From Affinibrenneria salicis (GTDB taxonomy: Bacteria; Pseudomonadota; Gammaproteobacteria; Enterobacterales; Enterobacteriaceae), in contig NZ_VYKJ01000005.1 of assembly GCF_008710095.1 (NCBI RefSeq), positions 65,375-129,374 of the forward strand: DNA of 64,000 bases. Direction: 5' to 3'. Below the pieces are notes generated by a model. The model saw only the letters and a list, made by a program, of their open reading frames with translations. It ran no database searches and was not told the origin of the DNA. The position numbers were made by a program, and so were the translations under genes. Every line of letters begins with the position of its first letter. Within the stretch, counting starts at the first letter, position 1. Below, in pieces: positions 30,724 through 40,973 of the stretch.

Positions 30724-30930
30724 TCAGTAAAAATAGCCCGCGCAGGCTTCCATCTGATCCAGCCAGACCGGCTTATCGCTGGTCTTCAGCCACATGCGGT
30801 GCAAATAACTGTAAAAACGAGCCCGATCGCGGCGAAACAGCATCACCGGCAGAGCCAGCAACCCCAGCAGCAACACGGCGCTGCGGCGCAGCAAAATACG
30901 GTGCAAAGGGTAACGCGTATAGACTGGCAT
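30724..30930 (-). CDS. ybfA: DUF2517 membrane protein YbfA
   Basis: Small inner-membrane protein of unknown function. The ATG at 30930 follows GGAGG at 6 bases and gives 68 residues, the same as E. coli YbfA. It has one hydrophobic segment at about 12-30 and a conserved C-terminus with [14 protein letters not shown] and [11 protein letters not shown]. The frame is open 21 codons upstream but without family similarity. It stands alone between the ybgA-like gene and the EamA gene. Confidence 0.92.
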   Translation of the reverse strand: MPVYTRYPLHRILLRRSAVLLLGLLALPVMLFRRDRARFYSYLHRMWLKTSDKPVWLDQMEACAGYFY

Positions 30931-31421
30931 AGCGACCTCCCTGAATCCCGCTAAACGCTTGCCCGGCAGGGCAACCTTGCGGAGCGGAGACAAGACCTAA
31001 GAACAAAGACGGGCGCCGATGATAATAGCGGCGGCCAGCGCACGATTTACATCGCCGTCGGCCGTTCGCCCGAACCAATGAATATCGATTAAAACTTTAC
31101 CGCTTTTACCGCGCCTTGACTACTCATCGGACCAGAAAAAAAGAAAAGATTGTCAGATTACGGTTTCCGGCCGGATGGTTATCAGAATGTTAATTTAAAC
31201 CAGTCGCCGGGTTGCGGAATGCAATCGCGCGCGCAGGCTGAGAAGCGTCGCCAGGCGGAGAGAGTGACAGCCTGCTCCAGACGCGCGGATAAAACCGCGG
31301 TCGGCTGCGCGTAAACACGCCGTCGGCCGAAGGCTCCTCCGGCTGCCGCCTCATCCTCTGAATCTGGTCAACGTCCCTAAAGCGGCGTAAATTAAATTTT
31401 TTCTCAAGGGATACCATCACT
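30931..31421. other. 491-bp gap between ybfA and the EamA gene
   Basis: No gene found on either strand. A 76-codon minus frame at 31190-31420 lacks any recognisable sequence. The ybfA promoter should lie in the left part and the EamA promoter in the right part, near 31150-31400. No terminator or clear operator seen. Confidence 0.5.
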
Positions 31422-31850
31422 ATGAGTAGCTGGTTAATCTATGCGCTGCTGTCCGCGCTGTGCGCGGCGCTGGTGGCGTTATTTGGTAAAGTCGGTCTGC
31501 AACAGCTGGATGCCAATACCGCCACGGCGGTGCGGGCGGTGATTATGGCGCTGTTTCTGGTCGGCGTGGTGGTGGCGCAGGGTAAGCTCGCGCTGGTCGG
31601 CGATGTGCTGAGCAGTAAGAAGGCGTTGCTGTTTATTGTATTCAGCGGGGTTGCCGGCGCATTATCCTGGCTGTTTTATTTTATGGCGCTGAAAAGCGGC
31701 AACGTCGCGCAGGTCGCGCCGATCGATAAATTGAGCGTGGTCTTCGCCGTCGTGCTGGCCGTTTTGCTGCTGGGCGAGAAGATCTCGCTGGTGGCGGGGA
31801 TTGGCGTGGCGCTGATTTCTGCCGGCGCGCTGATGGTCGCGCTGGGCTAG
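31422..31850 (+). CDS. EamA/DMT-family small membrane transporter
   Basis: Drug/metabolite-transporter-superfamily protein with a single EamA repeat. The 142 residues form five hydrophobic segments (about 3-22, 35-52, 67-88, 98-116, 121-140), with the family pattern ALSWLFYFMALKSGNVAQVAPIDKLS. Single-repeat EamA proteins are thought to work as dimers; the substrate cannot be told from sequence. AAGGGA lies 13 bases before the ATG. It is convergent with pgm and has no obvious operon partner. Confidence 0.85.
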   Translation: MSSWLIYALLSALCAALVALFGKVGLQQLDANTATAVRAVIMALFLVGVVVAQGKLALVGDVLSSKKALLFIVFSGVAGALSWLFYFMALKSGNVAQVAPIDKLSVVFAVVLAVLLLGEKISLVAGIGVALISAGALMVALG

Positions 31851-31921
31851 CGCGCGGCAAAGACCGCAGGCCGCGCCATCTGCGGAATCAGGCGCGCTCA
31901 ACGCACGCCTGACCGAACCCG

Positions 31922-33565
31922 CTATTTCACGCCGGACAGCACTTCGCCGACAATTTCCACCGCTTCTTTTTCAATCCGTTCGCGATGTTGCGCGCCGAGG
32001 AAACTTTCGCAGTAGATCTTGTAGGCATCTTCGGTGCCGGAAGGACGCGCGGCAAACCAGCCGTTTTCCGTCATCACTTTCAGCCCGCCGATTGACGCTC
32101 CGTTGCCCGGCGCCGCCGTCAGACGCGCGGTGATAGGATCGCCGGCCAGCGTACTGGCCGCCACCTTCTCCGGCGACAGCTTAGACAATGCGGCCTTCTG
32201 CGCCTGGCTGGCCGGCGCCTGTATGCGGTTGTAGCTCGGCGCGCCGAAGCGCTGCGCCAAATCATCATAGTGCTGCTGCGGATTCTTACCGGTGACCGCG
32301 GTGATTTCCGCCGCCAGCAGACACATGATGATGCCGTCTTTATCCGTCGACCACGGAGAGCCGTCAAACTGCAGGAACGACGCCCCGGCGCTTTCCTCGC
32401 CGCCAAAGCCCAGCGTGCCGTCGAACAGCCCGTCGACGAACCATTTAAAGCCGACCGGAACTTCAACCAGTTTGCGCCCGAGTTCAGCCACCACCCGATC
32501 GATCATCGCGCTGGACACCAGGGTTTTGCCCACCGCCACATCCTGACCCCACTGCGGGCGATGCTGAAACAGGTACTGAATCGCCGCGGCCAAATAGTGG
32601 TTCGGATTCATCAGCCCCACCGGCGTTACAATGCCGTGTCGGTCGTAATCCGGGTCATTGGCGAAGGCCAGATCGAAACGATCGCGCAGCGCCAGCAGAC
32701 CCGCCATGGCGGATTCGGACGAACAGTCCATGCGGATCACGCCGTCATGATCCAGATGCATGAAGCGGAACGTCTGATCGACCGCATCATTCACCAGGGT
32801 AAGATCGAGTCCATAGTGCTCGCCGATGCGCTGCCAGTAGCTGATGCCGGAACCGCCCAGCGGATCGACGCCCAGCTTCAGACCGGCGCGCTGAATGGCG
32901 GCCATATCGACGATGCGGGTCAGTCCTTCCACGTACGGCTGCACCAGGTCCTGTTCGTGCAGATGCCCGCCGCGCCAGGCGCTGTCCAGCGACTGGCGTT
33001 TCACCTCGCGTAATTCCGCCGCCAGCAACGCATTGGCGCGTTTTTCTATCACGCTGGTCACGCCGGTGTCGGCCGGCCCGCCGTTGGGCGGATTATATTT
33101 AATGCCGCCGTCTTCCGGCGGATTGTGTGAAGGCGTAATCACAATACCGTCGGCTAACGCGCCGCCCTGGCGGTTATGTTCCAGGATCGCGTGAGAAATG
33201 GCCGGCGTCGGCGTAAAACCGTTATCCTGCTGAACCACCACATCCACGCCGTTGGCGGTCAACACTTCCAGCACGGAAATAAATGCCGGCTCCGACAGCG
33301 CATGGGTGTCTTTCCCCACGTAGCAGGGCCCGCTAATTCCCTGTTTTTTGCGCTCTTCGGCAATCGCCTGCGCGATGGCAAGAATGTGGGCTTCGTTAAA
33401 ACTGTGCCGCGCCGCGCTGCCGCGATGACCGGAAGTGCCAAATTTTACCGCATGAGCCTCATTGCCCATTTCCGGGCGCAAAACATAATACTGTGACGCT
33501 AACTGAGCGACATTGATTAAATCGCTCTGCCGGGCAGGTTGTCCGGCACGGGGGTGATTAGCCAT
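31922..33565 (-). CDS. pgm: Phosphoglucomutase (alpha-D-glucose)
   Basis: Interconverts glucose 1- and 6-phosphate, linking glycolysis to UDP-glucose and glycogen. The active-site phosphoserine motif [12 protein letters not shown] lies near residue 145, metal-binding [11 protein letters not shown] near 305 and sugar-binding [11 protein letters not shown] near 390. Two ATGs lie 6 bases apart; the second, at 33565, is 8 bases from GGGAG and matches the E. coli N-terminus (MA-N-RAGQPA), giving 547 residues. It follows seqA by 30 bp, as in E. coli. Confidence 0.97.
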   Translation of the reverse strand: MANHPRAGQPARQSDLINVAQLASQYYVLRPEMGNEAHAVKFGTSGHRGSAARHSFNEAHILAIAQAIAEERKKQGISGPCYVGKDTHALSEPAFISVLEVLTANGVDVVVQQDNGFTPTPAISHAILEHNRQGGALADGIVITPSHNPPEDGGIKYNPPNGGPADTGVTSVIEKRANALLAAELREVKRQSLDSAWRGGHLHEQDLVQPYVEGLTRIVDMAAIQRAGLKLGVDPLGGSGISYWQRIGEHYGLDLTLVNDAVDQTFRFMHLDHDGVIRMDCSSESAMAGLLALRDRFDLAFANDPDYDRHGIVTPVGLMNPNHYLAAAIQYLFQHRPQWGQDVAVGKTLVSSAMIDRVVAELGRKLVEVPVGFKWFVDGLFDGTLGFGGEESAGASFLQFDGSPWSTDKDGIIMCLLAAEITAVTGKNPQQHYDDLAQRFGAPSYNRIQAPASQAQKAALSKLSPEKVAASTLAGDPITARLTAAPGNGASIGGLKVMTENGWFAARPSGTEDAYKIYCESFLGAQHRERIEKEAVEIVGEVLSGVK

Positions 33566-33595
33566 CGGCATTTCTCCCAGGCGCTGTATAGCCGT

Positions 33596-34117
33596 TTAGA
33601 TAGTTCCGCAAACTTTATCTGTCAGCTCCGGGGGGAACTGCATAGCCAGCATGATATGCTCCACCATGCTGCGTTTACGACCGGTATTGGTATTGGTAAT
33701 GACCCAGTATGGCGTACCCTGAATGTGTTTGGGTTTGGTGTGCGTGCCATGCTGAAGCAGGGTTTGCTGGTCGCCGGCGAAATACACCCGGGTCCGACCG
33801 TGCAACGAATCCGTCGCCCCCGCGAATTCAGCGGGCGACAGGGTATACAGTGTAGACAGTACCAGCATAAAACGGTTAATGGCTTTATTCTGTTCCGCAT
33901 ACTCATCAGATAACAACAGCTCGCGCACCACCCGCACCCGATCGCGCGGCCGCGCGGGGAGCGGTGCATCGCCGTTCTGCGCGACCGGCGCTTTCTCCGC
34001 CTGGCCGGCGGTGAACTTCAGCATCCGCCGTAAAATATCCGATGCGCTCTCACCAATATGTTGCGTGTGGCTGGCGATATAACGATAAAGCTCTTCGTCG
34101 ACCTCAATAGTTTTCAT
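33596..34117 (-). CDS. seqA: Replication initiation negative modulator SeqA
   Basis: Binds hemimethylated GATC clusters to sequester oriC and to organise new DNA. The 173-residue product has the N-terminal multimerisation domain (MKTIEVDEELYRYIASHTQHIGES, 1-35), a variable linker, and the C-terminal DNA-binding domain (about 60-173) with RTRVYFA, TNTNTGRKRSMVEHIM and the final residues of the family. It forms a likely operon with pgm. Confidence 0.97.
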   Translation of the reverse strand: MKTIEVDEELYRYIASHTQHIGESASDILRRMLKFTAGQAEKAPVAQNGDAPLPARPRDRVRVVRELLLSDEYAEQNKAINRFMLVLSTLYTLSPAEFAGATDSLHGRTRVYFAGDQQTLLQHGTHTKPKHIQGTPYWVITNTNTGRKRSMVEHIMLAMQFPPELTDKVCGTI

Positions 34118-34328
34118 CTTTATCCAGTACTGTTTTACTTAAATTACTCATCAGGGATTATACAAGGTATCGCTCACCATCCAACAGCATCCATGCACTG
34201 ATAAGCTAAAAAGTCAGACTTACCTGATATTTACCCCCAACCGCTCGGTCAGGGCGCTTTGGCTGACGCGGCGGAATAGCGTAAAGTCATGATACTCTAT
34301 CCGTCCGTTTCACTGAATGAACCGCACC

Positions 34329-35096
34329 ATGAAATTGAATTATCGCTGGCAAAACGCGGCGCAGCCGCAGGGTAAACCGCCCATCGTGTTGATCCACGGC
34401 CTGTTCGGCAATCTGGACAATCTCGGCGTACTGGCGCGCGACCTGCAGAGCCAGCACGCTACCCTGCAGATCGATCTGCGCAATCACGGCCTGTCGCCGC
34501 GCGACGCGCAAATGAACTACCCGGCGATGGCGCAGGACGTGCTCAGCCTGCTGGACGATCTGAACATTGAGCGCGCCGTCGTCATCGGCCATTCGATGGG
34601 CGGCAAAGTCGCCATGGCGCTCAGCGCCCTTATCCCGACCCGGCTCGATAAACTGGTGGCGATAGACATTGCGCCGGTCGACTACCAGCTGCGCCGCCAT
34701 GACAGTATCTTTGCCGCCCTGCGCGCGGTCAGCGCGGCCGGGGTCACTCAGCGGGCCGACGCCGCCCGCCTGATGCGCGCAGAGATAAAGGAAGAAGGCG
34801 TGATTCAGTTTCTGCTGAAGTCGTTCCATCAGGGCGAGTGGCGCTTCAACGTGCCGGTTTTATGGGATCAGTATGAAAACATTGTCGGCTGGCAGGATGT
34901 TCCGGCCTGGCCGCATCCGATTCTGTTTATCCGCGGCGCGAACTCTCCCTATCTGGACGACCGCTACCGCCCTGACCTGCTGCGCCAGTTCCCGCAGGCG
35001 CGCGCGTACGTTATCGCCGGCAGCGGCCACTGGGTGCACGCGGAAAAACCGGCCGCGGTGCTGCGCGCGATCCGCCGTTTTCTGGATAACCTTTAA
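34329..35096 (+). CDS. ybfF: Alpha/beta-hydrolase esterase YbfF
   Basis: Esterase of the alpha/beta-hydrolase fold, active on short acyl esters in E. coli; physiological substrate unclear. The ATG at 34329 (MKLNYRWQN) matches the E. coli start and gives 255 residues; an ATG four codons earlier is possible. It has the oxyanion motif LIHGLFGNLDNLG, the nucleophile elbow GHSMGG near residue 87, and the catalytic His in GSGHWVHAEKP near 232. Divergent from seqA. Confidence 0.95.
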   Translation: MKLNYRWQNAAQPQGKPPIVLIHGLFGNLDNLGVLARDLQSQHATLQIDLRNHGLSPRDAQMNYPAMAQDVLSLLDDLNIERAVVIGHSMGGKVAMALSALIPTRLDKLVAIDIAPVDYQLRRHDSIFAALRAVSAAGVTQRADAARLMRAEIKEEGVIQFLLKSFHQGEWRFNVPVLWDQYENIVGWQDVPAWPHPILFIRGANSPYLDDRYRPDLLRQFPQARAYVIAGSGHWVHAEKPAAVLRAIRRFLDNL

Positions 35097-35294
35097 CCAT
35101 CAGACGGATTCGCGCCGCTTCCGCGCGAATCCGTCGCAGTTTACCGTTGTCGCCGCCTTATCGGCTGGGGTATGATGCGCCCTTCGCAAGAAGGACGGCT
35201 GATTAGCCACAGACATCGTTAACCACCTCGTCAGAACGTGATACGCCAAAAAGCGTGTGCGCGCCTGATGCTAATTCCTTGCAGTATCGTATCT

Positions 35295-35576
35295 ATGGCA
35301 AAAGAACAAACGGATCGCACCACGCTGGATCTGTTCGCGGAAGAGCGTCGCCCTGGTCGCCCCAAAACCAATCCGCTTTCCCGTGATGAACAACTCAGGA
35401 TTAATAAGCGTAATCAACTGCGACGCGATAAGGTACGGGGGTTACGCCGGGTGGAACTGAAAATCAACAGTGAAGCCGTGGAGATACTCAACCAGCTGGC
35501 GGAACAGCGTAATATCAGCCGCAGCGAACTGATTGAGCAAATCCTGCTGGAACAACTGGCCGGGCACCGCGATTAA
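35295..35576 (+). CDS. ybfE: LexA-regulated ribbon-helix-helix-like protein YbfE
   Basis: Small basic protein of unknown function, reported as a LexA target in E. coli. The ATG at 35295 (MAKEQTDRTTLDLF) gives 93 residues; the frame is open 19 codons upstream without similarity. The N-terminal half is RPGRPKTNPLSRDEQLRINKRN, followed by a RHH/CopG-like segment (VELKINSEAVEIL...RSELIEQIL). No CTGT-N8-ACAG LexA box was found by eye just upstream. It lies 198 bp after ybfF. Confidence 0.9.
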   Translation: MAKEQTDRTTLDLFAEERRPGRPKTNPLSRDEQLRINKRNQLRRDKVRGLRRVELKINSEAVEILNQLAEQRNISRSELIEQILLEQLAGHRD

Positions 35577-35609
35577 GCGGCCGGCAGATGCCGGCGCTCG
35601 TCCTTCGGT

Positions 35610-37280
35610 TTAAAACGTCTCCCAGTGATCATTATTGGCCGGCAGCGCCTTACCGGCCGCCGCCGGCGGCGCCACCGCTTTTATGCCCGGCGTTTTCGGC
35701 GCCGCCGCCGCCCGGCGCTGATCTTCCGCCAGCCGGAACACCGAAACGGCCCGGTTCAGAATCTCCGCCTGTTCCTCCAGCGACAGCGCCGCCGCGGAAG
35801 CCTGCTCCACCAGCGCCGCATTCTGCTGCGTCACGCTGTCCATTTCCGATACCGCCTGGCTGACCTGGGTTATCCCCTTGCTTTGCTCGTCCGAAGCGGA
35901 AGCGATTTCGCCCATGATATCCGTCACGTTGGCGACCGCCCGCACGATATCGCTCATGGTCGAACCGGCGTCTTCCACCAGCTTTGCGCCGCTATCCACG
36001 CAGCCGACCGACTCCGCAATAAGCCCCTCGATCTCTTTGGCGGCCTGGGCGCTGCGCTGCGCCAGATTGCGCACCTCGCCCGCCACCACGGCGAAACCGC
36101 GCCCCTGTTCGCCGGCGCGCGCCGCTTCCACCGCCGCATTCAGCGCCAGAATATTGGTCTGAAAGGCGATCCCGTTGATCACCGTGGTGATCTCGGCGAT
36201 TTTCTTTGAGCTGCCGGCGATTTCGGACATGGTGGAAATCACGTTATCCACGATCTCGCCGCCTTTTTTCGCCGTTACCGAAGCCTGCAGAGCCAGCTTA
36301 CTGGCGTGATTGGCGTTTTCCGCATTCTGTTTTACCGTGGCGGTCAACTGTTCCATACTGGCCGCCGTCTGTTCGAGCGCCGAGGACTGCTGTTCGGTGC
36401 GCGACGAAAGATCGTTATTCCCGGCCGAAATTTCCGACGCGCCCTGATATATCGACTCGGTGCTGCTTCTGATAGTGCTGACCGTCGAGGCGAGGCTGCC
36501 CTGCATATCGCGCAGCAGCGGGAATAAACGCCCAACGCTATTGCGGCCGAAATCGACGATCGGCTGCCCCAACTGACCGGCGGCAATCTCACGAAAATGG
36601 TCGCACAGACGATCGAGCGGACGCACCAGATAAACCAGCAGGTAGCGATCGGTCAGGAACAAAATGATCACGCCGATCGCCAGCGATACCAGCAGAATAA
36701 TTTGCCCGAGCGCGGTGATCTGCTGGAAGCGATCGCCGGCGGCGGTAAATCGCTCCGAGCTGGCGGCGCTAAAGGCGCTGATCGATGCGCCGAACTGGCG
36801 GCTGAAGGCAGGCACCGTATTTTTCGCCAGACTCTCATAGGCCGCGAAATTGCCGCTCGCCGCCTGCTGATACAGCGGCTCCACGCCCTGGCTAATCAGG
36901 TTGTCCCAGTCGCGGATCACGGCCTCCACCAGCGCCGGCGACAGCCCGGCATGACTGGTGCGGCGAAACGCGTCCAGATCCGATTTCAGCGTATTCAGCG
37001 CATTGAGCGAAGACTGTTGCTGGTTATCCGCCGAGGCGATATCGCCGTTCTGGCGATAGTCGACCGAGCGATCGAGGCGAGTCACCATGCGGAAATATTG
37101 ATCGTTGCCTTTGTTGACCAGATCCATATTCCGCACCAGCAGCGTGCTGGTCACCGAGGTGCTGGTCACCTCTTTAAATGAAAACAGCGTATAAACCGAT
37201 ACGCCGACCCACAGTACACAAAAAGCGCCGAGCACCCATAGCATGGCTGCCCGAATAGTGATATTCCTTAAAAATTGCAT
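35610..37280 (-). CDS. Methyl-accepting chemotaxis protein
   Basis: Transmembrane chemoreceptor. Residues 1-35 hold the first membrane helix, about 36-185 a periplasmic four-helix-type sensor domain, about 190-212 the second helix, then a HAMP domain ([20 protein letters not shown]) and the long signalling coiled coil with the hairpin tip [20 protein letters not shown] near 395. Glu/Gln pairs for methylation flank it. It ends NNDHWETF, the CheR/CheB docking pentapeptide type (NWETF-like). The ligand cannot be inferred. It sits between ybfE and fldA, genes that are adjacent in E. coli, so it is a lineage-specific insertion. A sigma-28-like -10 (GTCGATAA, minus strand, 37489-37496) lies upstream without a clear -35. 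Confidence 0.95.
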   Translation of the reverse strand: MQFLRNITIRAAMLWVLGAFCVLWVGVSVYTLFSFKEVTSTSVTSTLLVRNMDLVNKGNDQYFRMVTRLDRSVDYRQNGDIASADNQQQSSLNALNTLKSDLDAFRRTSHAGLSPALVEAVIRDWDNLISQGVEPLYQQAASGNFAAYESLAKNTVPAFSRQFGASISAFSAASSERFTAAGDRFQQITALGQIILLVSLAIGVIILFLTDRYLLVYLVRPLDRLCDHFREIAAGQLGQPIVDFGRNSVGRLFPLLRDMQGSLASTVSTIRSSTESIYQGASEISAGNNDLSSRTEQQSSALEQTAASMEQLTATVKQNAENANHASKLALQASVTAKKGGEIVDNVISTMSEIAGSSKKIAEITTVINGIAFQTNILALNAAVEAARAGEQGRGFAVVAGEVRNLAQRSAQAAKEIEGLIAESVGCVDSGAKLVEDAGSTMSDIVRAVANVTDIMGEIASASDEQSKGITQVSQAVSEMDSVTQQNAALVEQASAAALSLEEQAEILNRAVSVFRLAEDQRRAAAAPKTPGIKAVAPPAAAGKALPANNDHWETF

Positions 37281-37707
37281 AGTTAAGCTCCATGACGCCA
37301 GTATTTATCGCTGCAGAAAGAACAAAACGATCCGCTAAAGCGCCGCAAAATTCGCGGCGGCGAACCACCGCCCGACGGGCGCTTTCCGCTCACTTGTGTC
37401 ACGCAGTTAATCGGCCGTTTTACAACAATATTTAGCGACCTGGATCGCATTTATGTGGATGAGTTGTTATACGCTTGAAAACATTCGGTTATCGACAAAT
37501 AACTCTCTGATTCATAATAAGAAAGGAAAATACATCGGCCGCAGTCTATAATGCGGGAGGTCGTCAGCGTAACCATAAAGATTTCCATTCCCCTTTAGCC
37601 GTCGGCTAAGATACGAGTTTCTCCCACCCGTCGGGTCTGCTATTATGATCCGATCAGTGGGTGACGAACTGCACCATACCATTAAGAATCAAGAGGTTAT
37701 TTTATCC
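37281..37707. other. 427-bp gap between the chemoreceptor and fldA
   Basis: Divergent promoter region. On the minus side GTCGATAA at 37489-37496 resembles the sigma-28 -10 element GCCGATAA, but no TAAAGTTT stands at the right distance. On the plus side a frame open from 37645 precedes the true fldA start and is not coding. No other gene seen. Confidence 0.4.
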
Positions 37708-38235
37708 ATGGCGCTTATAGGCATTTTCTTTGGCAGCGACACGGGCAATACCGAAAACATTGCCAAAATGATCCAAAAGCAACTGGGTGATAATGTTGCT
37801 GAAGTGCATGATATTGCCAAAAGCAGTAAAGAAGATCTGGAACAATTTGATATCCTGCTGCTGGGCATTCCGACCTGGTATTATGGTGAGGCCCAGTGCG
37901 ACTGGGACGATTTCTTCCCTTCCCTGGAGGAAATCGATTTTACCGGCAAGCTGGTCGCTCTGTTTGGCTGCGGCGATCAGGAAGACTACGCCGAGTACTT
38001 CTGTGATGCGATGGGCACTATTCGTGACATTATTGAACCGCGTGGCGCCACCATCGTGGGCCACTGGTCGACAGAAGGCTACTATTTCGAGGCGTCGAAA
38101 GGCCTGGTCGACGATAACCACTTTGTGGGTTTAGCCATTGATGAAGACCGTCAGCCTGAGCTGACCGCCGAACGCGTGACCAACTGGGTGAAACAAATCA
38201 GCGACGAACTGCATCTGAGTTCGCTGGTTGGTTGA
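37708..38235 (+). CDS. fldA: Flavodoxin 1
   Basis: FMN electron carrier for enzymes such as pyruvate-formate lyase activase, IspG/IspH and MetH. The ATG at 37708 ([20 protein letters not shown]) gives 175 residues; AGAGG lies 12 bases upstream. The FMN phosphate loop GSDTGNTEN at 9-17 and the isoalloxazine loops [12 protein letters not shown] (near 56-67) and [17 protein letters not shown] (near 90-106) are intact. It lies upstream of fur, as in E. coli. Confidence 0.97.
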   Translation: MALIGIFFGSDTGNTENIAKMIQKQLGDNVAEVHDIAKSSKEDLEQFDILLLGIPTWYYGEAQCDWDDFFPSLEEIDFTGKLVALFGCGDQEDYAEYFCDAMGTIRDIIEPRGATIVGHWSTEGYYFEASKGLVDDNHFVGLAIDEDRQPELTAERVTNWVKQISDELHLSSLVG

Positions 38236-38563
38236 GGGTTGATTACTCGTTCCTTTCGGCCTGGCGGCAAGTTCCGTCGGGCTGGAGTGAGCGATTGATA
38301 GAAGAAACCGCTCAAAATAATCGATACAAGTTTTTAACTTTTATCCCCAAAACTGTACAATACTCCCATCGGTTTCTCATACGCATCAAAATATTGCATT
38401 GTATACCTGATAAACGTGCGGAAATGTTATTGTTAACACCCCCCACTGTTTTCATTTTGCATGAGGGGTTCTATAATTGAGACGCTACCATCTTTTTTGA
38501 GCCGACCGATGTCATAGGCTACATAGCCTCCATTGATGAGTTAAGCAACAGGACTAAATCCGC
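38236..38563. other. 328-bp fldA-fur intergenic region
   Basis: Holds the fur promoter given separately. A short frame starts at ATG 38461 (MRGSIIETLPSFLSRPMS, stop TAG at 38515). In E. coli a short upstream ORF, uof, controls fur translation; the position is similar, but here it ends 46 bases before fur and I cannot claim it as uof. No clear Fur box was found. Confidence 0.4.
38449..38477 (+). promoter_or_regulatory. Putative sigma-70 promoter of fur
   Basis: A perfect -10 TATAAT at 38472-38477 with TTTTCA at 38449-38454, spaced 17 bases (4 of 6 match to TTGACA). It stands about 87 bp before the fur start and would produce a leader of about 80 bases. Confidence 0.55.
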
Positions 38564-39019
38564 ATGACTGACAATAATACCGCATTAAAGAAGGCCGGCC
38601 TTAAAGTCACGCTGCCAAGGCTGAAAATCCTTGAAGTGTTGCAGGAGCCAGAGAGCCATCACGTCAGTGCGGAAGACTTATATAAAAGACTGATCGATAT
38701 GGGTGAGGAGATCGGTCTGGCTACAGTATACCGCGTACTGAACCAGTTTGATGATGCGGGGATCGTTACCCGTCATAACTTTGAGGGCGGTAAATCCGTT
38801 TTCGAACTGACTCAGCAATATCACCACGACCACCTTATCTGCCTCGACTGCGGTAAGGTTATTGAGTTTCGTGACGAATATATTGAAGCGCGTCAGCGTG
38901 AAATCGCTGAAAGGCACGGAATCAAGCTGACCAACCACAGCCTATATCTATACGGTCATTGCAGTGCCGGTGACTGCCGCGAAGATGAGTCTCTGCATAA
39001 CGATCACTATAACAAGTAA
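38564..39019 (+). CDS. fur: Ferric uptake regulator Fur
   Basis: Iron-responsive repressor of siderophore and iron-uptake genes. The 151-residue product has the winged-helix DNA-binding domain (1-83, with LGLATVYRVLNQFDDAG-like core VYRVLNQFDDAGIV) and the metal/dimer domain with YHHDHLICLDCGKVIEF (HHDHLICLDCG near 87-97) and a second Cys pair near the C-terminus (GHCSAGDCREDE). It is 328 bp downstream of fldA and ends at a strong two-way terminator. Confidence 0.98.
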   Translation: MTDNNTALKKAGLKVTLPRLKILEVLQEPESHHVSAEDLYKRLIDMGEEIGLATVYRVLNQFDDAGIVTRHNFEGGKSVFELTQQYHHDHLICLDCGKVIEFRDEYIEARQREIAERHGIKLTNHSLYLYGHCSAGDCREDESLHNDHYNK

Positions 39020-39033
39020 CTGATAACTGACGT

Positions 39034-39062
39034 AAAAAAACCGCCGCTGGCGGTTTTTTTTT
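39034..39062. terminator. Bidirectional terminator between fur and glnS
   Basis: A-run, stem CCGCC-GCT-GGCGG, T-run: AAAAAAACCGCC (39034-39045) pairs with GGCGGTTTTTTT (39049-39060). It ends fur on the plus strand and can end glnS on the minus strand, whose stop is 76 bp away. Confidence 0.92.
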
Positions 39063-39137
39063 ATGCCTGTTCACAATTGCGTGGACGCAGGCGCATCGGC
39101 CGCCGCAAAACACGGGCGGACGGTGCGCCGCGCGCAT

Positions 39138-40796
39138 TTACCCGACCCAGGTATCGCGCAGACCCACGGTGCGGTTAAACACCAGGCGGTCGGCGCTGGA
39201 ATAAACCCGGTCGGCGCAGAAGTAGCCTTCGCGCTCGAACTGCCAGGGTTGCTCCGCCTGAGCGCCCGCCAGACTGGCCTCGACAAAACCCTGCGCGGTG
39301 ACCAGCGACTGCGGATTAATCGTGGAAAGGAAATCCTCGGCCGCGCCCGGATTGGCCACGCTGAACAGCCGATCGTAGAGACGGAACTCAGCCGGCAGCG
39401 CATGTGCGACCGATACCCAGTGAATCACCCCTTTGACCTTGCGCCCGTCCGCCGGATCTTTACTCAATGTCTGCGGATCGTAGCTGCAATAAATGGCGGT
39501 GATGACGCCCTGTTCATCTTTTTCGACCCGCTCGGCGCGAATCACATAGGCATTGCGCAGACGCACTTCCTTGCCGGTGACCAGCCGCTTGTACTGTTTA
39601 TTGGCTTCCTCGCGGAAATCGGCCCGATCGATATAGATCTCGCGGCTGAAACCGACCTTGCGGCCGCCCATTTCCGGCCGGTTCGGATGGTTGGGCATCG
39701 TCACCCACTCTTCGTGGCCTTCCGGCAGATTCTCAATAATCACTTTGACCGGATCCAGCACCGCCATGGCGCGCGGCGCGTTCTCGTTCAGATCTTCGCG
39801 AATACAGGCTTCCAGCGCCGCCATCTCGACATTATTGTCCTGCTTCGTCACGCCGATGCGCTGGCAAAATTCGCGAATAGACGCAGCGCTGTAGCCGCGG
39901 CGACGCAGGCCAGAAATCGTCGGCATACGCGGATCGTCCCAGCCTTCCACAATCTTCTCGGTCACCAGCAGGTTCAGCTTTCGCTTAGACATGATGGCGT
40001 ATTCCAGATTCAGACGGGAAAACTCATACTGACGCGGATGGCAAGGCACCGAGATATTATCCAGCACCCAGTCATACAGGCGGCGGTTATCCTGGAACTC
40101 CAGCGTACACAGCGAGTGGGTGACCCCTTCCAGCGCATCGGAAATGCAGTGGGTAAAGTCATACATCGGGTAGATGCACCACTTGTTGCCGGTTTGATGA
40201 TGTTCGGCGAACTTGATGCGGTACAGCACCGGATCGCGCATCACAATAAACGGCGAGGCCATATCGATTTTAGCGCGCAGGCAGGCGGTGCCTTCGGCAA
40301 AGCCGCCGTTGCGCATCTTTTCAAACAGCGCCAGGTTTTCCTGCTCGCTGCGATCGCGATACGGACTGTTCTTACCGGGCGAAGTCAGGGTGCCGCGGTA
40401 TTCGCGGATCTGCTCCGGCGTCAGTTCATCGACATAGGCCAGACCTTTGCTGATCAACTCAACGGCATACTGATGCAGTTGGTCGAAATAGTCGGAAGAA
40501 TATCGAACCTCATCGCTCCATGAGAACCCCAGCCACTGCACGTCATGTTTGATCGACTCAACGTATTCGATATCTTCTTTTACCGGGTTCGTGTCATCGA
40601 AACGTAAGTTACACTTACCGTGGTAATCCTGCGCCACGCCAAAATTCAGGCAGATCGATTTAGCGTGCCCGATATGCAAATAACCATTCGGCTCAGGCGG
40701 AAAACGCGTCTGAATATGGTCATGCTTACCGGAGGCCAGATCTTCATCAATAATCTGGCGGATAAAGTTGGTTGGGCGGGCTTCAGCCTCACTCAT
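39138..40796 (-). CDS. glnS: Glutaminyl-tRNA synthetase
   Basis: Charges tRNA-Gln, including the three tRNA-Gln genes at 49249-49613. The 552-residue class Ib enzyme has the HIGH motif in [15 protein letters not shown] (near 34-48), the KMSKS-equivalent VMSKRKL-type motif (IMSKRKLN, near 268) and the C-terminal anticodon-binding beta barrels. It begins [20 protein letters not shown]. The C-terminus ends [10 protein letters not shown], two residues shorter than in E. coli. Confidence 0.98.
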   Translation of the reverse strand: MSEAEARPTNFIRQIIDEDLASGKHDHIQTRFPPEPNGYLHIGHAKSICLNFGVAQDYHGKCNLRFDDTNPVKEDIEYVESIKHDVQWLGFSWSDEVRYSSDYFDQLHQYAVELISKGLAYVDELTPEQIREYRGTLTSPGKNSPYRDRSEQENLALFEKMRNGGFAEGTACLRAKIDMASPFIVMRDPVLYRIKFAEHHQTGNKWCIYPMYDFTHCISDALEGVTHSLCTLEFQDNRRLYDWVLDNISVPCHPRQYEFSRLNLEYAIMSKRKLNLLVTEKIVEGWDDPRMPTISGLRRRGYSAASIREFCQRIGVTKQDNNVEMAALEACIREDLNENAPRAMAVLDPVKVIIENLPEGHEEWVTMPNHPNRPEMGGRKVGFSREIYIDRADFREEANKQYKRLVTGKEVRLRNAYVIRAERVEKDEQGVITAIYCSYDPQTLSKDPADGRKVKGVIHWVSVAHALPAEFRLYDRLFSVANPGAAEDFLSTINPQSLVTAQGFVEASLAGAQAEQPWQFEREGYFCADRVYSSADRLVFNRTVGLRDTWVG

Positions 40797-40908
40797 TGCT
40801 CAATTCCTCAATGCGAAAACGACACATAGCAGTCAATGATCCAACAAGCCACGCCGGGAAACAACCGTTAGTTACATCTAAATGTCATTCGCGCTGTCCC
40901 GACCGTAA

Positions 40909-40944
40909 AAAACGGGGGGGCGGACGACAGCGTCCGCCCCCCCG
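40909..40944 (-). terminator. Rho-independent terminator of nagE
   Basis: A perfect 13-bp stem, CGGGGGGGCGGAC (40913-40925) with GTCCGCCCCCCCG (40932-40944), a 6-base loop, followed on the minus strand by TTTTTT. It lies 29 bp beyond the nagE stop codon. Confidence 0.92.
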
Positions 40945-40973
40945 AGGGTCGCGCATTTTTGTGCCTGAACGTA

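Noticed and set aside
35100..35294. LexA box before ybfE
   Set aside because: ybfE is a LexA target in E. coli, but no CTGT-N8-ACAG was found by eye in this stretch.
37489..37496. Sigma-28 promoter for the chemoreceptor
   Set aside because: Only the -10 element resembles the consensus; no matching -35 stands 11 bases away.
38461..38517. 18-codon ORF before fur as a uof homologue
   Set aside because: It ends 46 bases before fur and is not coupled to its start; sequence similarity to uof could not be confirmed.
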